From DAOVGZ01 sp964477815 (GTDB taxonomy: Bacteria > Babelota > Babeliae > Babelales > Vermiphilaceae), in contig CAYZEO010000034.1 in assembly GCA_964477815.1 (NCBI GenBank), forward strand, positions 1-8,787: a stretch of 8,787 nt of DNA, written 5' to 3'. Positions 1-6,212 of the stretch are shown one piece after another. A program made the position numbers and the translations under genes. The notes under the pieces were generated by a model. That model was given only the letters and a program-made list of their open reading frames with translations, made no database searches and had not been told where the DNA came from. The first letter of the stretch is position 1. Each line of letters opens with the position of its first letter.

Positions 1-150
1 ATGTTAGGGTTTGAAGGCGATTTGATTCAAAAAGAAAAAGAGTTATTGCAAAAAAAGGGGTTTAATTTTTGTTCCTTAACCCCAACTATTATTCGGGCAT
101 CGCAGGCAGCGGTTCTTTCTGTTGGAATATTCAGGTCTTTTGCGAGGTGA
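1..150 (+). CDS. rsmE: RsmE 16S rRNA (uracil1498-N3)-methyltransferase, 3' end only
   Basis: Frame 1 is open from the first base to a TGA at 148-150 and encodes 49 residues; the gene starts outside the window. The residues line up with the C-terminal SPOUT knot of RsmE, which methylates N3 of U1498 in 16S rRNA using SAM. GFEGD (residues 3-7) stands where the family has GPEGG, followed by an acidic/basic helix ending KKGF. Then comes SLTPTIIRASQAA (25-37), where the family has LGPRILRTETAA, and a hydrophobic last helix. Pro of GPEGG and the first Arg of RILR are replaced, so this is a diverged copy, but the order and spacing of motifs fit well. The ATG at position 1 is probably internal, since it falls inside the motif region. 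Too short to exclude another SPOUT methyltransferase. Confidence 0.7.
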   Translation: MLGFEGDLIQKEKELLQKKGFNFCSLTPTIIRASQAAVLSVGIFRSFAR

Positions 151-238
151 TAACCTTGTAGTTTCATTGTTTTTTTCAACATGTTTGCTATTTTTACTAA
201 AAAGGATTGGTTCTCTTTTTCGGTAGGAGACGAGTGGT

Positions 239-1237
239 ATGAAATTTTTTCAAAACGATGTTGTGTTGCTTCTTTGTTTTTTGTTACTTTTCTGTTTTGG
301 TTTAAGTTTTCTTCATAACGATCATCATGACGTGCGTTTTTTTATTGAAGATTGTACCCCTGAATTACAGACAAATACTGTAGCTCAGGGGGCTTCAGTT
401 TCTTCGTTTTCGGAGGTTAGTGATAGCTTGGATAGTTCGAGTGATGATAATTTCGATATGCAGAGAAATAAAAAATTGGCTGATATGACGACTGAAGAGC
501 TTCTGCGTTATATGAAGCCATTGTTTATAACTAAGTCAGCATCCGCAATTATTTCTTTTTTAAAGCATATTCCATCGGCAAGTGTTTTTCGGATTGTACA
601 GGCAATAGTGCAGAGCGAAAAGGTTCATTTGCCTCCTCGCGTTAAGCTTAGAATTATTTTTGCTGCGGTTCAACGTCAAAAAAACGAACAGGCTCGCTAT
701 CGTTTCTTCAATCTGATCGCTGGTGACAAGCGATTGAAAAGGGGTGTGAAGCCTCTTTTAGTTAAGGCTGTTGAGGCAGGGTATTCTCATATTGTTCCAG
801 ATATTTTAGATTGGGCGAATAAAGCTGGCATTGAAGATATTTCCACTGAAGCGCTTTTGTATGCTGCTCGACATGATGATGAAGATCCAGAATCATTGCG
901 TGAACTTTTTGAAGCAGGTGTACAGATCTGTCAAACTACAGCATCGAAGTTGCTGTACTTGCTTGTTGATTCGTGCTCTCATGGGTATTCAGTAACTTTC
1001 TTAATAAAACAGTTGGGTGCAAATCCAAATTATGCTGAATCTGATCTTACCGTTTTAATGAATGCTGTTCGCGCCAATAAGACAACAGTTGTGTTTGAAC
1101 TTTTAAAAAATGGTGCAGATCCATTTTTTAAGATGTCAGATGTTTTTGAGCAGACCGCGGTACAGATTGCACAAGGCGCGGGGAACAAAAATATGGAGAG
1201 GGTTTTAAGGCGTCACGGAGCGTGCGAGGTTTGTTGA
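239..1237 (+). CDS. Ankyrin-repeat protein with N-terminal membrane/signal segment
   Basis: A 332-residue protein. The ATG follows a clear AGGAGA (225-230) at 8 bases, which fixes the start. Residues 8-25 are a strongly hydrophobic stretch after a short charged N-terminus, so it is either an uncleaved anchor or a signal peptide; I see no convincing lipobox or Ala-X-Ala cleavage site. Residues 50-72 are rich in Ser and Asp and look like a flexible linker. The C-terminal half has ankyrin-like helix pairs at about 172-199, 203-230, 236-267, 269-300 and 304-329. The best are TVLMNAVRANKTTVVFELLK followed by NGADP, and LIKQLGANPN; the first two are poor matches. Ankyrin repeats bind proteins; no enzymatic domain is visible. 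It would act outside the cytoplasm, and in host-associated bacteria such proteins are often effectors, but that is inference. It stands alone between rsmE and the convergent tsaB. Confidence 0.85.
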   Translation: MKFFQNDVVLLLCFLLLFCFGLSFLHNDHHDVRFFIEDCTPELQTNTVAQGASVSSFSEVSDSLDSSSDDNFDMQRNKKLADMTTEELLRYMKPLFITKSASAIISFLKHIPSASVFRIVQAIVQSEKVHLPPRVKLRIIFAAVQRQKNEQARYRFFNLIAGDKRLKRGVKPLLVKAVEAGYSHIVPDILDWANKAGIEDISTEALLYAARHDDEDPESLRELFEAGVQICQTTASKLLYLLVDSCSHGYSVTFLIKQLGANPNYAESDLTVLMNAVRANKTTVVFELLKNGADPFFKMSDVFEQTAVQIAQGAGNKNMERVLRRHGACEVC

Positions 1238-1251
1238 ACTTTTTGAACTGT

Positions 1252-1929
1252 TTATTTTCCGATAGCCATACTTTTTAGGTAATGTGGAAATATCTGTTTA
1301 ACAAGCCCTTCTTGTTCGTTCCATTTTTTCCATGCTATTGTTCCAACTTGTTCAATTGAACAATGTTTTGGAAGTGGATCAGGGACAATTACTGTTTGTG
1401 GGTCGAAGTATTTTTTAATCTGTTCGAGATGTATTGGAACAGCTTGGCCAATAAAGCGAACAGTTTTTGTTGAAAACTGTTCTTTTAGTCGCGCAAGTAG
1501 CGATTCAATATTTTCATACCCTTTGATTCGATTGATTTTTTTCCCCTGGTCGATACCAAAATAAACATCTCCACCGTACGCATTCAAAAGAGCAATTGCC
1601 ACATAGGATTTTTTATCTTTGTATTCGTCAAGAAGTGCGTCTAAACCATCGACGCCAATAAGTGGTTTTTGTGCAGCAAACGCAAGTCCATTGATTGTTG
1701 CGATTACCACTCTAAGAGTTGTAAATGGGCCAGGCCCTTGGTTGGTGGCAAAAAAGGAGAGTTGATCAAAAGAAAAACTGTTGTCTCGTAACAATGAATT
1801 TACGAGAGCAACAGTTTTTTTGCTTGCTAGTTTTTTATTTTCTGTAATGCGCGCAATGAGTTTTTCGGCTTTAAAAAAACCAATTTCGACAGTTTCATAC
1901 GTGTGCTGAATTGCTAAAAAGTGATTCAT
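1252..1929 (-). CDS. tsaB: TsaB, tRNA N6-threonylcarbamoyladenosine biosynthesis subunit
   Basis: 225 residues, close to the usual TsaB length. TsaB is an inactive ASKHA-fold paralogue of TsaD; with TsaD and TsaE it transfers threonylcarbamoyl to A37 of ANN-reading tRNAs in the cytoplasm. The hallmark GPGPFTTLR at residues 65-73 replaces the usual GPGSFTGLR, followed by the helix leading to PLIGVDGLDAL (89-99), where the family has P-x-x-x-V-S-S-L-x-x-L. The C-terminus PHYLKSMA matches the common P-x-Y-L-R ending with Lys for Arg. The N-terminal strand is weaker than usual and the His-Ser often seen near residue 40 is VNS here. No good Shine-Dalgarno precedes the ATG, and the zinc-ribbon gene ends 20 bases upstream, so translation may depend on the upstream gene. 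The stop lies 14 bases from the convergent ankyrin gene. Confidence 0.87.
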   Translation of the reverse strand: MNHFLAIQHTYETVEIGFFKAEKLIARITENKKLASKKTVALVNSLLRDNSFSFDQLSFFATNQGPGPFTTLRVVIATINGLAFAAQKPLIGVDGLDALLDEYKDKKSYVAIALLNAYGGDVYFGIDQGKKINRIKGYENIESLLARLKEQFSTKTVRFIGQAVPIHLEQIKKYFDPQTVIVPDPLPKHCSIEQVGTIAWKKWNEQEGLVKQIFPHYLKSMAIGK

Positions 1930-1948
1930 GCTTGTTATTTTGTATTAG

Positions 1949-2128
1949 TTAGTTCCGGTTTTTATGTTTTTGTTGTTGATAGAAAACACTAAATGCATCA
2001 AATTCTATTGTTTTCTCCTTTTTAACAATAATTTTACCACAGTTTAGACATTTCCAGCCATCGAAGTTTAAAAAGTGGTCAAAAAAAGACTGCAAAACCA
2101 TTAGCCCATTGCATTTTTTACACTTCAT
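1949..2128 (-). CDS. Small zinc-ribbon protein (two CxxC knuckles)
   Basis: A 59-residue ORF. The protein begins MKCKKCNGLM and has a second knuckle CLNCG at residues 27-31, giving C3-x2-C6 and C27-x2-C30, a plausible four-cysteine zinc ribbon. The pattern CxxCxGLM, then F-D, then W-K-C-x-N-C-G, then a basic tail ending KNRN is one I recognise from short uncharacterised zinc-ribbon proteins of several bacterial phyla, whose function is not known. The start is well supported: GGGAGG at 2133-2138 lies 4 bases upstream and AGGAG at 2141-2145 lies 12 bases upstream. The ATG also lies inside the end of the upstream broken reading frame (stop at 2118-2120), so coupling is likely. tsaB follows 20 bases downstream. 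It may bind nucleic acid or protein; nothing in the sequence says which. Confidence 0.8.
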   Translation of the reverse strand: MKCKKCNGLMVLQSFFDHFLNFDGWKCLNCGKIIVKKEKTIEFDAFSVFYQQQKHKNRN

Positions 2129-2363
2129 CGGGCCTCCCTTCTCCTTTTTTTAGGAACGCTTCAATTCCTATACTTGCCTCTGGCCAAGCATCTTCAAGGT
2201 GCCGGTTTTGTGAAAAATATTTTGTGTTAGACCAGCCAACCAATACATAACCACCATTTGTGCTTCACTACTTTTTCAAACATCCACTTGAGTTGGCATC
2301 TTTCTTAGAAATGTAAGATGTGGGCAATAGATTTGTCAATGATTTCTCCAAATGGATCTTTTA
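2118..2363 (-). pseudogene. Frame-broken ORF remnant between ruvX and the zinc-ribbon gene
   Basis: The stretch between ruvX and the zinc-ribbon gene holds protein-like pieces in different frames. Piece A ends at a TAA at 2305-2307 and reads KYAIIKDPFGEIIDKS. A middle piece starts at an ATG at 2281-2283 and reads MFEKVVKHKWWLCIGW. Piece C (2118-2264) follows adjacent TAG and TGA codons and reads GGYVLVGWSNTKYFSQNRH, then LEDAWPEASIGIEAFLKK, up to the TAA at 2118-2120. No ATG, GTG or convincing TTG start opens piece C. Together they look like one alpha/beta protein of about 80 residues broken by one or more indels. I do not recognise the family. Either the gene is decaying or the assembly has small indels here; a short real ORF using TTG within piece C is less likely. 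Its end overlaps the zinc-ribbon start. Confidence 0.5.
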
Positions 2364-2777
2364 TTATTGCATATTTTTTTTGTTTTGTAAATAAGATAGA
2401 TACGATTCGAGAATAAAGGCGGCGGCGATTGAGTGTGATTTTAACTTGTCTTCTTTCGTTTTTTCTTTTTTTACGCGGCTGGCCATTTTGCTCGTGAGTC
2501 TCTCATCCCAAAGTTCCCAAGAAACTGTATCAAAAAGTTTTTCGAGTCTTTCTTTTTCGAGTTGAACTTTTTTTGTCTGTTCACTTTCTGTTCCGCGCAA
2601 TGTTCGGGGATTTCCGACAACTATAATTTTTAATTTTTCTTGTTCAATAATTTTTACAAGAAATTGATCAAGTTGTTTTGTTTGCACTGTTTGATAAGGT
2701 CGTGCAAACATGCCCAAAGGATCTGATATTGCAGTGCCTGTCCAGCGATCTCCAATATCGAGAGCTAAAATTTTCAT
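2364..2777 (-). CDS. ruvX: RuvX/YqgF family RNase H-fold nuclease, pre-16S rRNA 5' end processing
   Basis: 137 residues, the usual size. This family (YqgF, RuvX, YrrK) has a RuvC-like RNase H fold and is linked to maturation of the 16S rRNA 5' end. ALDIGDRWTGTAISDP (5-20) carries the first catalytic Asp (D7). IIVVGNPRTLRGT (51-63) is the second strand and loop. DERLTS (91-96) is the near-invariant motif. The last motif, normally D-x-x-A-A-x-x-I-L, reads HSIAAAFIL (115-123), so His replaces the conserved Asp. The ATG follows an AAAGGTAGT (2782-2790), a modest ribosome binding site. It is the first gene of the minus cluster. Its 3' end has a run of eight A (2374-2381 as T on the plus strand) and the stop is followed by the remnant. 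The product call is secure; nuclease activity is inferred. Confidence 0.9.
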   Translation of the reverse strand: MKILALDIGDRWTGTAISDPLGMFARPYQTVQTKQLDQFLVKIIEQEKLKIIVVGNPRTLRGTESEQTKKVQLEKERLEKLFDTVSWELWDERLTSKMASRVKKEKTKEDKLKSHSIAAAFILESYLSYLQNKKNMQ

Positions 2778-2788
2778 TAAAACTACCT

Positions 2789-2818
2789 TTGACAGATGAG
2801 AAACATATTATTTATCGT
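2789..2818 (+). promoter_or_regulatory. Candidate sigma70-like promoter for the symporter-murE pair
   Basis: TTGACA at 2789-2794 is a perfect -35 hexamer. With an 18-base spacer it faces TATCGT at 2813-2818, a fair -10. TATACT at 2828-2833 and TATGAT at 2865-2870 are other good -10 hexamers nearby but lack a matching -35. The region between the two divergent genes must hold a rightward promoter; which box is used cannot be told by eye. Confidence 0.35.
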
Positions 2819-2841
2819 AAAATTCTCTATACTGGGTGCAA
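2814..2841 (-). promoter_or_regulatory. Candidate leftward promoter for the ruvX cluster
   Basis: On the minus strand TTGCAC (2836-2841) and TACGAT (2814-2819) are separated by 16 bases, 37 bases before the ruvX start. The -10 covers the same bases as the candidate rightward -10 (2813-2818), so the two promoters would compete. Support is only hexamer similarity. Confidence 0.25.
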
Positions 2842-2938
2842 CTAAGGTGTTTACCATCGTATCTTATGATAAAGGATAAAGAGCTGCAAGGGCCCGTTTT
2901 TTTGTAGTTGTTGTTTAGTATTTTTTAGGGAGGACCCG

Positions 2939-4288
2939 ATGAACTTTTCGATGCTTTGGAAGAAGATGGGTTGGTTTTTAGATTTTTTGCAGGGCTGGCC
3001 GCTGATTGCCTATGTTGTTGGTACTGCAATTGTCTGTACGCTAGCGTGTAGGTTTGTACAGTTTCGGTATTTTTTCAAAGCATGGAAATATACATTGTTC
3101 CCCGAAAAAGCTGACGCTTCAAAAGTTCAGGGGAAAGTTGATATGAGTCCTTTTCAGGCGTTTATCAATGCTTTGAATACAAGTTTGGGAAATGGAAGCA
3201 TTGCAGGAATGGCTACTGCTATATACTCTGGCGGGCCTGGCTCAGCGTTTTGGCTTGTTGTTACAAGTTTTTTGACTATGTCAATTCGTTACGCGGAAGT
3301 TTTTCTCAGTGCTTATGTGGGAGCGAAAGTAAAAACAAAAAGCACTATTGGTGGTCCGATGCTTTATTTAAAGCAGGTTATTGGTGGTAAGCATCTTGCG
3401 TATCTGTATGCTCTTTTTGCTTTTGTTTTTGGATTGATAGGCGGTAATGCTATTCAGACAAACTCTGTTGGTTTGAGCATTGCAACAACATGGGGTGTTC
3501 CTTACATGCCAATTGCTGTAGTTGTGCTTATATTCATGCTGTATGTTTTATTTGGGGGTGCAGCACGGATTGTACGAGTATCTGACAAGATTGTGCCCCT
3601 TAAAGTTGGTGTTTTTTTTGTTTCAGCCATTATTGTTATTGCATATCATTACCAATCAATTATTCCTGCGTTACAACTTATTTTCAAGAGTGCATTTAGT
3701 TCCAAAGCCATGATTGGAGGAGCTGTTGGTTTTGCGGTGCAGCAAGCGGTTCGTTTTGGTATGATGCGTGGTATTTTTGCGACAGAGTCAGGACTGGGGA
3801 CAGCTGCGATTTTGTTTGGTTCAACTGGATCGACGCGGCCAGTCAGAAGTGGCATTATGTCAATGCTTGCGGCATTTATTAGTACTTGTGTTTGTTTTTT
3901 AATCAGCATTTGTATTGTGGCTAGTGGTGTATGGAGCAGTGGTCTTGATAGTACTGCGTTGACCATCGCCTCTTACGATACTGTTTTTGGTCAGTTTGGT
4001 GGTTGGGTAGTAACATTCCTTTCCGTTTCTTTTGGAGTTGGTGTTCTGGTGACGTTTGCTTACATCACTCGTGAAGCGTGGACGTATTTAACTGGTGGTC
4101 GATTTGCATGGTTTCATACCGTTGCGTACTGTGCGGTTGCATTTGCAGGAACGCTTGTAAAAGTGGAGTTTGTTTGGAACTTAGCAAATATTGTTACCGC
4201 CGGAATGTTGTTGATTAACTTGTTTGGTATTTTATATCTTCTGCCACTCATAAGAAGAGAGCTTATCGCTTTTGCAAAAAGAAAATGA
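2939..4288 (+). CDS. AGCS-family sodium:alanine/glycine symporter
   Basis: 449 residues with about ten membrane segments, the normal size for the alanine or glycine:cation symporter family (AlsT/DagA type) of the inner membrane. These take up small neutral amino acids with Na+. The family signature lies at residues 83-105: GNGSIAGMATAIYSGGPG, then FW, where the common form is GTGNIAGVATAIxxGGPGAxFW, so Thr-to-Asn and Asn-to-Ser changes sit in the ion/substrate region. RYAEVFLS (117-124) and RGIFATESGLGTAAI (277-291), equivalent to the usual RGxFSNEAGxGSA, are the other family marks. The start is set by AGGGAGG (2927-2933) at 5 bases. The last codons overlap murE by ATGA, so the two are one transcription unit with coupled translation. 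Substrate is unproven; alanine, glycine or a D-amino acid would all make sense beside murE. Confidence 0.92.
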   Translation: MNFSMLWKKMGWFLDFLQGWPLIAYVVGTAIVCTLACRFVQFRYFFKAWKYTLFPEKADASKVQGKVDMSPFQAFINALNTSLGNGSIAGMATAIYSGGPGSAFWLVVTSFLTMSIRYAEVFLSAYVGAKVKTKSTIGGPMLYLKQVIGGKHLAYLYALFAFVFGLIGGNAIQTNSVGLSIATTWGVPYMPIAVVVLIFMLYVLFGGAARIVRVSDKIVPLKVGVFFVSAIIVIAYHYQSIIPALQLIFKSAFSSKAMIGGAVGFAVQQAVRFGMMRGIFATESGLGTAAILFGSTGSTRPVRSGIMSMLAAFISTCVCFLISICIVASGVWSSGLDSTALTIASYDTVFGQFGGWVVTFLSVSFGVGVLVTFAYITREAWTYLTGGRFAWFHTVAYCAVAFAGTLVKVEFVWNLANIVTAGMLLINLFGILYLLPLIRRELIAFAKRK

Positions 4289-5715
4289 TCGACCAAAGGC
4301 AGTTGCCAAAAATATTTCCCGTTGCATGCCACACAGATAATATCGGTTTAGGTTCAACTTTTGTTGCAATTCAGGGTCAAAAGCAGGATGGTTATTCGTT
4401 TATTCCTCTCGCTCTTGATCGTGGAGCAAAAATAGTTGTTGTTCAGGATTCGGTTTGTCTTTCTCGGGATATTCGGAATCAGATTGATTGTGCAGGAGCA
4501 AAGCTAAAGACTGTCAACAATACTCGACAGGCCCTTGCTCATTTGAGTGCTCGAGCACATGGGTATCCAGCAAACAAGTTGCGTATTATTGGTGTGACAG
4601 GCACAAAAGGAAAAACATCAACTGCTTTTATGTTGGAACATATTTTACGTAACGCTGGGCATAAAACTGCCTTGCTTAGTACTGTTCAGAATAAAATTTA
4701 CAACACTGTTTTTTCAGCCTCTTTGACAACTGCTCAACCAGATTATTTGCATAGTTTTTTTTCTTTGTGCGTTGAGCAAGGGGTTGAGTTTGTGGTTATG
4801 GAGGTTGCTGCACAGGCACTTTCTTTGCATCGAGTTGATGGAATAAGTTTTGATGCTGCGCTTTTTACCAACTTTGGTCAAGAGCATTCTGAGTTTTACG
4901 AAAAGTTAGATGATTATTTTGCCGCGAAATGCCTATTATTTGACCAACTTGTGCAGGGAGCGCCTGCATGTATTAACGGGGATGATTTGTGGGGGAAAAA
5001 GTTGTTAAGCCTATATCCCGAATTTTTGTCATTTGGAATCGCAGAGTCTTTGTTATTTTATTCTGCCCAGCCGGTGGAATTGGTAGAGGGTCTTTCTTGT
5101 CGAATAATGAATGACAATTTCAGTTGTTTAGTGAATTGCCCTCATCTGTTTGGGAGGTTTAATGTTTATAATCTATTGGGCGCTATTTCTCTAGCCAATG
5201 CTCTTGGTGTTTCGCTTGAGCAATCTACACAATCTATAGCTTCGTTCTCGGGTGTTCCGGGAAGATTAGAGAAAGTTCCGTTGGCCAATGGTGCTCTTGC
5301 AATCATAGATAAGGCACATAACCCATCTTCATTTCATGCTGTTCTTTCTAGTTTGCGTGCTATGACTGACAACCTCATTGTTGTGTTTGGCGCGGGAGGT
5401 GATCGAGATAAAACAAAGCGGCCACAGATGGGAAGAATTGCCGCGCAGTATGTGAATTATGTTGTGTTAACATCTGACAATCCTCGTTCAGAAAAGGCAT
5501 CTGATATCATTGACGAAATTTATTCTGGTATTTCTCCTGAAGATTCTACACGGGTTGTACAGGAAGTTGATCGTGAATTAGCAATCAAAAAGGCATATCA
5601 GTTTTCCAAAGAGGGGAGCATAATCGCTTTGTTAGGAAAAGGTCCCGATGAGTATGAACTGATCGGGGACCAAAAGATTTTCTTTAGTGAAAAGAAGATT
5701 TTGAGGGGTTTGTAG
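4285..5715 (+). CDS. murE: MurE, UDP-MurNAc-tripeptide synthetase (probably meso-diaminopimelate-adding)
   Basis: 476 residues, full length. MurE is the cytoplasmic ATP-dependent ligase that adds the third amino acid to UDP-MurNAc-L-Ala-D-Glu. Domain 1 starts with the usual GSTFVAIQGQKQDGYSFI (23-40). The P-loop is GVTGTKGKTS (103-112). Substrate motifs follow: TTAQ (148), MEVAAQAL (172), FTNFGQEH (194), the carbamylated-lysine site AKCLLF (214-219), GRFNVYN (290), PGRLEKV (325), FGAGGDRDKTKRP (368-380) and DNPR (398-401), the mark of diaminopimelate-type enzymes. Several residues deviate: MEVSSH is MEVAAQ, DYAHTP is DKAHNP, and GKGHE is GKGPD (451-455). The ATG overlaps the symporter stop by 4 bases and has no Shine-Dalgarno of its own, so it is likely translated by re-initiation. 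The N-terminal alignment supports this start. No other mur gene is in the window. Confidence 0.93.
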   Translation: MIDQRQLPKIFPVACHTDNIGLGSTFVAIQGQKQDGYSFIPLALDRGAKIVVVQDSVCLSRDIRNQIDCAGAKLKTVNNTRQALAHLSARAHGYPANKLRIIGVTGTKGKTSTAFMLEHILRNAGHKTALLSTVQNKIYNTVFSASLTTAQPDYLHSFFSLCVEQGVEFVVMEVAAQALSLHRVDGISFDAALFTNFGQEHSEFYEKLDDYFAAKCLLFDQLVQGAPACINGDDLWGKKLLSLYPEFLSFGIAESLLFYSAQPVELVEGLSCRIMNDNFSCLVNCPHLFGRFNVYNLLGAISLANALGVSLEQSTQSIASFSGVPGRLEKVPLANGALAIIDKAHNPSSFHAVLSSLRAMTDNLIVVFGAGGDRDKTKRPQMGRIAAQYVNYVVLTSDNPRSEKASDIIDEIYSGISPEDSTRVVQEVDRELAIKKAYQFSKEGSIIALLGKGPDEYELIGDQKIFFSEKKILRGL

Positions 5716-5717
5716 AG

Positions 5718-5735
5718 TGCCCTTTACTTAAGGCA
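5718..5735. terminator. Weak possible bidirectional terminator hairpin
   Basis: TGCC-C-TT and AAGGCA pair with one bulged C around the loop TACTT, just after the murE stop, followed by TTTAT on the plus strand. It covers the last bases of the convergent small gene. The stem is short, so this is a tentative call. Confidence 0.25.
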
Positions 5736-6068
5736 TTTATGGACTCGATAGAAAGAATATGCGCTAATTGCCCCATTTGATACTGCTCCTATTATAGCAA
5801 ATGGGATAATTACTTTTAAAGCAAATACTATTGGCGCAATAATCCAACACCCAAGAAGGCCCAATAGTGGATCCTCTTGAACTATTTTTTTGAATGACTT
5901 AATCTCATAGTGACTAATAATTGCGGTTAGGCCTAGTCCTGCAGCAAGTACTCCAGAGCTTGTTCCAGCTATTTTCCATTTAACAGAGTCAGAAATTGCA
6001 GCTTGAGTTTTTGGTACCATGAATAATAATGATAGGATTAAAAGAAAAACATTTCTTTTTATTATCAC
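5724..6068 (-). CDS. Small exported/membrane protein of unknown function
   Basis: 114 residues, family not recognised. The N-terminus has Lys-Arg, a hydrophobic core at 7-17 and PKTQA-A (19-24), which looks like a Sec signal peptide cut after Ala23. After that come hydrophobic segments at about 33-53, 68-84 and 86-106, the first and last rich in Gly and Ala, and a basic C-terminus (YRVHKCLK). It would sit in the inner membrane or periplasm. The start is a GTG (6066-6068), because no ATG in frame precedes it. It has no normal Shine-Dalgarno; a run of eight G (C at 6076-6083 on the plus strand) sits 7 bases upstream and may serve as one. An ATG at residue 17 would destroy the signal sequence. 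It lies downstream of the ABC-F gene with 144 bases between and may have its own promoter. Confidence 0.7.
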   Translation of the reverse strand: MIIKRNVFLLILSLLFMVPKTQAAISDSVKWKIAGTSSGVLAAGLGLTAIISHYEIKSFKKIVQEDPLLGLLGCWIIAPIVFALKVIIPFAIIGAVSNGAISAYSFYRVHKCLK

Positions 6069-6081
6069 GATAAAGCCCCCC

Positions 6082-6140
6082 CCAATAAAGTTTTTAGAAA
6101 TCCAATTTCGTCCTTTTTTACTTATTTCTCATTTTATTGG
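6082..6140. repeat. Inverted repeat CCAATAAA/TTTATTGG upstream of the small membrane gene
   Basis: CCAATAAA at 6082-6089 is exactly repeated in inverted form at 6133-6140, with 43 bases between, in the leader of the 114-residue gene. One arm overlaps the run of eight G that precedes the start codon. It could fold the leader RNA and hide the start site, or be chance in AT-rich DNA. Confidence 0.35.
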
Positions 6141-6212
6141 TTTTTTGAGAGGCTATCAATAGGGGCAGTGTAAATTCAAATAGAATTTTTAAGCAGATTG
6201 TAATGGCCATTT

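Noticed and set aside
181..324. A 47-codon plus-strand frame starting at an ATG at 181 and overlapping the ankyrin gene start.
   Set aside because: No ribosome site, overlaps the well-supported start of the ankyrin gene in another frame, and the sequence after the overlap is a plain shadow of that gene.
2866..2907. A 13-codon ORF in the leader of the symporter gene, ending near GGGCCC and a run of seven T, considered as a leader peptide with attenuator.
   Set aside because: No ribosome site, and GGGCCC alone cannot form a stem-loop in front of the T-run.
3649..3966. A minus-strand open frame of about 105 codons inside the symporter gene.
   Set aside because: It is the complement of a coding region with strong family motifs; no ribosome site or protein-like features of its own.
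6172..6188. AAATTC-AAATA-GAATTT inverted repeat after the ABC-F gene, considered as a terminator.
   Set aside because: The stem is almost all A-T, six pairs long, and no T-run follows in the direction of ABC-F transcription.
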